Assembly: GCA_023132135.1 (NCBI GenBank)
Contig: JAGLYR010000062.1
Location: 1-5,692, forward strand
From: Candidatus Eiseniibacteriota bacterium
Lineage (GTDB): Bacteria > Arandabacterota > Arandabacteria > JAGLYR01
Length of the DNA: 5,692 bases
Direction of reading: 5' to 3'
In this document: one piece after another, positions 3,679-5,692 of the stretch
How positions within the stretch are numbered: position 1 is the first letter of the stretch
Layout of the letters: every line of letters begins with the position of its first letter
Position numbers and translations under genes: made by a program
Notes under the pieces: model-generated
What the model was told of the DNA's origin: nothing
The model's input: the letters and a program-made list of their open reading frames with translations, nothing else
The model's database searches: none

Positions 3679-5692
3679 ACGGCCATTCCCGGCTCGTCCC
3701 CAGCCCTGGTCCCAGCAGGACGGCGTTCAGAAATGCGCGTTCCGTCGCCTTGAAAGCGGCGCGCTGGCAGGGGGTGGACACGAAGAGAATCACCTGGCCT
3801 CTTCCCACCCGTTCGCGTGTCAGGTAGGCTGTATGCGCCCAGCGCTCCCGGGCCTCGGGCCAGAGCAGGCCACTCAAACGCAGGCTATCCTCGGACGCGA
3901 ACGCTCCAACCACATCGTCGGGGCCGGAAGCCACCAACGCGTGCTCTGCATAGACCTGGACGGGCATCCACGATCCCGCTCCTTCGCCTGAGAACACACC
4001 ACATCCTGCCGCCAACCAGTGTTCCTCATCCAGATCGACCTTGAGGATGGACCCGCGCGGCTGAAAGAGCCGCATCCGCGCGTCCTCTTCTTCCAGCTCC
4101 TCGGCGGATTTCCCGACGGCCCATTTCCAGAAAGGCTCCGGGCGGCGGAGGGCTGCGAGTCCATCTTCCAGCAACCCGTCCATTGGACCGGGCGCCTTGG
4201 CCCAATGGAGGTCATCCCGGCGGAAATCCTGCTCGCGGATGTCGCCGCGAAACGTGATCCCGGACTCGGTCCCGTCTGCTTCGCCTGAGCGCCGCCCGGT
4301 TTTCTCTGCGAGCGTTGCCAGAACCTGCCGGCGGAGGCGCACGCTGCCCAAGCTGCTTGTGGAGTCGGCAACGAAGGCCGTCCCGCATCCGACAGCGATC
4401 AGGGTGCCTCCACTGCGGACCCAGGCGCGCAACTTCCGCACTCCGGGGGCATCCAACAGGCTCGGGTAGATGTTCAATCTCCTCCAGGTGTCGGGAAGAA
4501 TGAGGACGTTGTAGCGATTGAGATCGAGTCGCGACACGTTGCTCGCCGGCAGGGAGGCGAAACACAAGTCCGTTTCGTGATCCAGCAGCCAGGCCATCCC
4601 GCCGTAGCTGATGAAGGAGATCCCGTCGCCGGCAAGAAGGCCGATCCGTGGCTTTTCGAGCTGGCGGAACTGGCGGCCGCCAAGATCAGGTCCCGAGTCG
4701 GAGAGAGCGGTACTGACTCCCGTGATGACGACCCCCGTCTCGGCCGCGACGCGCCGAAGGATACCGGCGAGAGGATCGTCCGCGCTCCGATGGCGCGCGG
4801 ACAGAGGCTTCAGGCCGTTCTGGAGCACGCGTCTCACAAGCAGAGTGCCCCGAGCGAATGGCGTTCCATCCACGGTGAATGGTTTGCATCCCGCATGGAC
4901 CGTGCATCCGCTCTGCCAGAGATGGGCAAGCGCACGGAGACACCGGTCATCCGTCCCATCGATCAGGAACCCGAAGGTCGCGCGGGGATTGACCAGTTGC
5001 CCATCTCGAATCGGAGGGTCCTCTACGGGGTCAAGATGCTCCCACGGCACGTGACGGCTGTGATACACGGGCAGTCCTGAGGAGAGGGAAACCGACCAGC
5101 CGGTGGCCTCATACAGCCTGCTCCTGTGTTCCTTCTCGAGGCGCCGGCGCTCCGTGCGCAGGAATTCCTCCTCCATCTGCGGGTCGAATGCACAGATTGT
5201 TTCCACAAGACGCCGCAAGGGCTGGCGCAAGGGAACGAAGATGGTTCCCTCAGGCACGGTGCTCTCCTTCGCAGTCTCGTCCGACCAGAAGGAGCGAAGT
5301 CCGGAAATCCGCAGGTCCCTGGTGGACCGGTAGATCTCGATCTCCTGAGCCATAAGGGACCGGAGGAGGAAATCTTCCCTTGCGGGTTGGGAATGTGTCA
5401 CAAACAGCAGCGCTCCCTCGGCTCCAGAGATTCCCCGCACCCGCTCCTCCCGGTACGAACGGAGCAGGTCTTCGCGGTTGCGGGCGGCTGTGCGGAAGTT
5501 GCTCATGAAGCTGGTGATCTGGCGGCGGACGGTTTCCCGGTACACCATCACGGTACCGTCGTAGCGGGCAGTTCTCGTCCCTTCGACCCCGGCCTGCTCG
5601 TACAGAATCCCCACCGCACCTATCCCGCCGCTCCACGAGCTGGCAAAACCGGGGAACCATTCCTCGTGCCACTCGCGCGTGTAGTACTCCCA
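3674..5692 (-). CDS. M14-family zinc carboxypeptidase-like protein with GATase-1-like domain, N-terminus beyond the window
   Basis: The frame is open from the right edge, so the 672 visible residues are the C-terminal part of a larger protein; an internal GTG at 5614 is not a credible start because homology continues upstream of it (residues such as WHEEWFPGF and GGIGA). The first 60 or so visible residues are the end of an M14 peptidase catalytic domain: the Glu in AVGILYEQAG (codon 5599-5597, visible residue 32) is at the place of the catalytic general-base Glu. The zinc ligands (HxxE and a later His) should lie outside the window. A Rossmann-like GATase-1-type domain follows at about visible residues 347-441 (PRIGLLAG, YNVLILPD, LRAWVRSGGTLIAVGCG), then a region of mixed strands and an acidic segment (SAEELEEED). 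Such proteins are usually exported; the signal peptide would be off-window. It probably hydrolyses peptides or amidated substrates outside the cytoplasm. No frameshift or internal stop. Confidence 0.85.
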   Translation of the reverse strand, partial: WEYYTREWHEEWFPGFASSWSGGIGAVGILYEQAGVEGTRTARYDGTVMVYRETVRRQITSFMSNFRTAARNREDLLRSYREERVRGISGAEGALLFVTHSQPAREDFLLRSLMAQEIEIYRSTRDLRISGLRSFWSDETAKESTVPEGTIFVPLRQPLRRLVETICAFDPQMEEEFLRTERRRLEKEHRSRLYEATGWSVSLSSGLPVYHSRHVPWEHLDPVEDPPIRDGQLVNPRATFGFLIDGTDDRCLRALAHLWQSGCTVHAGCKPFTVDGTPFARGTLLVRRVLQNGLKPLSARHRSADDPLAGILRRVAAETGVVITGVSTALSDSGPDLGGRQFRQLEKPRIGLLAGDGISFISYGGMAWLLDHETDLCFASLPASNVSRLDLNRYNVLILPDTWRRLNIYPSLLDAPGVRKLRAWVRSGGTLIAVGCGTAFVADSTSSLGSVRLRRQVLATLAEKTGRRSGEADGTESGITFRGDIREQDFRRDDLHWAKAPGPMDGLLEDGLAALRRPEPFWKWAVGKSAEELEEEDARMRLFQPRGSILKVDLDEEHWLAAGCGVFSGEGAGSWMPVQVYAEHALVASGPDDVVGAFASEDSLRLSGLLWPEARERWAHTAYLTRERVGRGQVILFVSTPCQRAAFKATERAFLNAVLLGPGLGTSREWPW

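Overview
This is a 5.7 kb stretch of GC-rich bacterial chromosome carrying four genes. Three can be named by family from their protein sequence. The fourth is a small orphan. No phage, transposon, CRISPR, rRNA or tRNA signature is visible. The GC-rich third codon positions, the GTG start, and the pairing of a bacterial lysine-ketoglutarate-reductase-type protein with a large M14 peptidase carrying a GATase-1-like domain suggest an uncultivated, peptide-consuming Gram-negative lineage (Gemmatimonadota, Eisenbacteria, Krumholzibacteriota or a similar group). That placement is an inference with low confidence.

Layout: positions 1-290 are non-coding as far as can be seen. They hold small palindromes, one copy of a 20-nt dispersed repeat, and a good sigma-70-type promoter (TTGACG, 18 bp, TATACT) that drives pepD (291-1742, + strand), an Xaa-His dipeptidase with all metal ligands intact. 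A very strong hairpin terminator at 1769-1816 follows pepD and separates it from a convergent gene. That gene (1877-3187, - strand) encodes a stand-alone protein homologous to the lysine-ketoglutarate reductase half of eukaryotic AASS. A second copy of the dispersed repeat begins 6 nt after its stop codon. A 153-bp divergent spacer holds a plausible promoter for the reductase gene and the ribosome binding site of a 110-residue protein of unknown function (3341-3673, + strand). That small gene meets, stop codon against stop codon with no spacer, a large M14 metallopeptidase gene (3674-5692, - strand) whose N-terminal zinc-binding part lies beyond the window.

Functionally, the three recognisable genes fit a theme of peptide and amino-acid use: a probably exported carboxypeptidase-like enzyme, a cytoplasmic dipeptidase, and a lysine-catabolic reductase. 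They are not one operon, since each has its own orientation and signals. The theme is an inference from family assignments. No previously undescribed multi-gene system is evident. The most interesting small-scale signals are the dispersed repeat shared by two intergenic regions, the palindrome formed by the abutting stop codons, and the orphan small protein.
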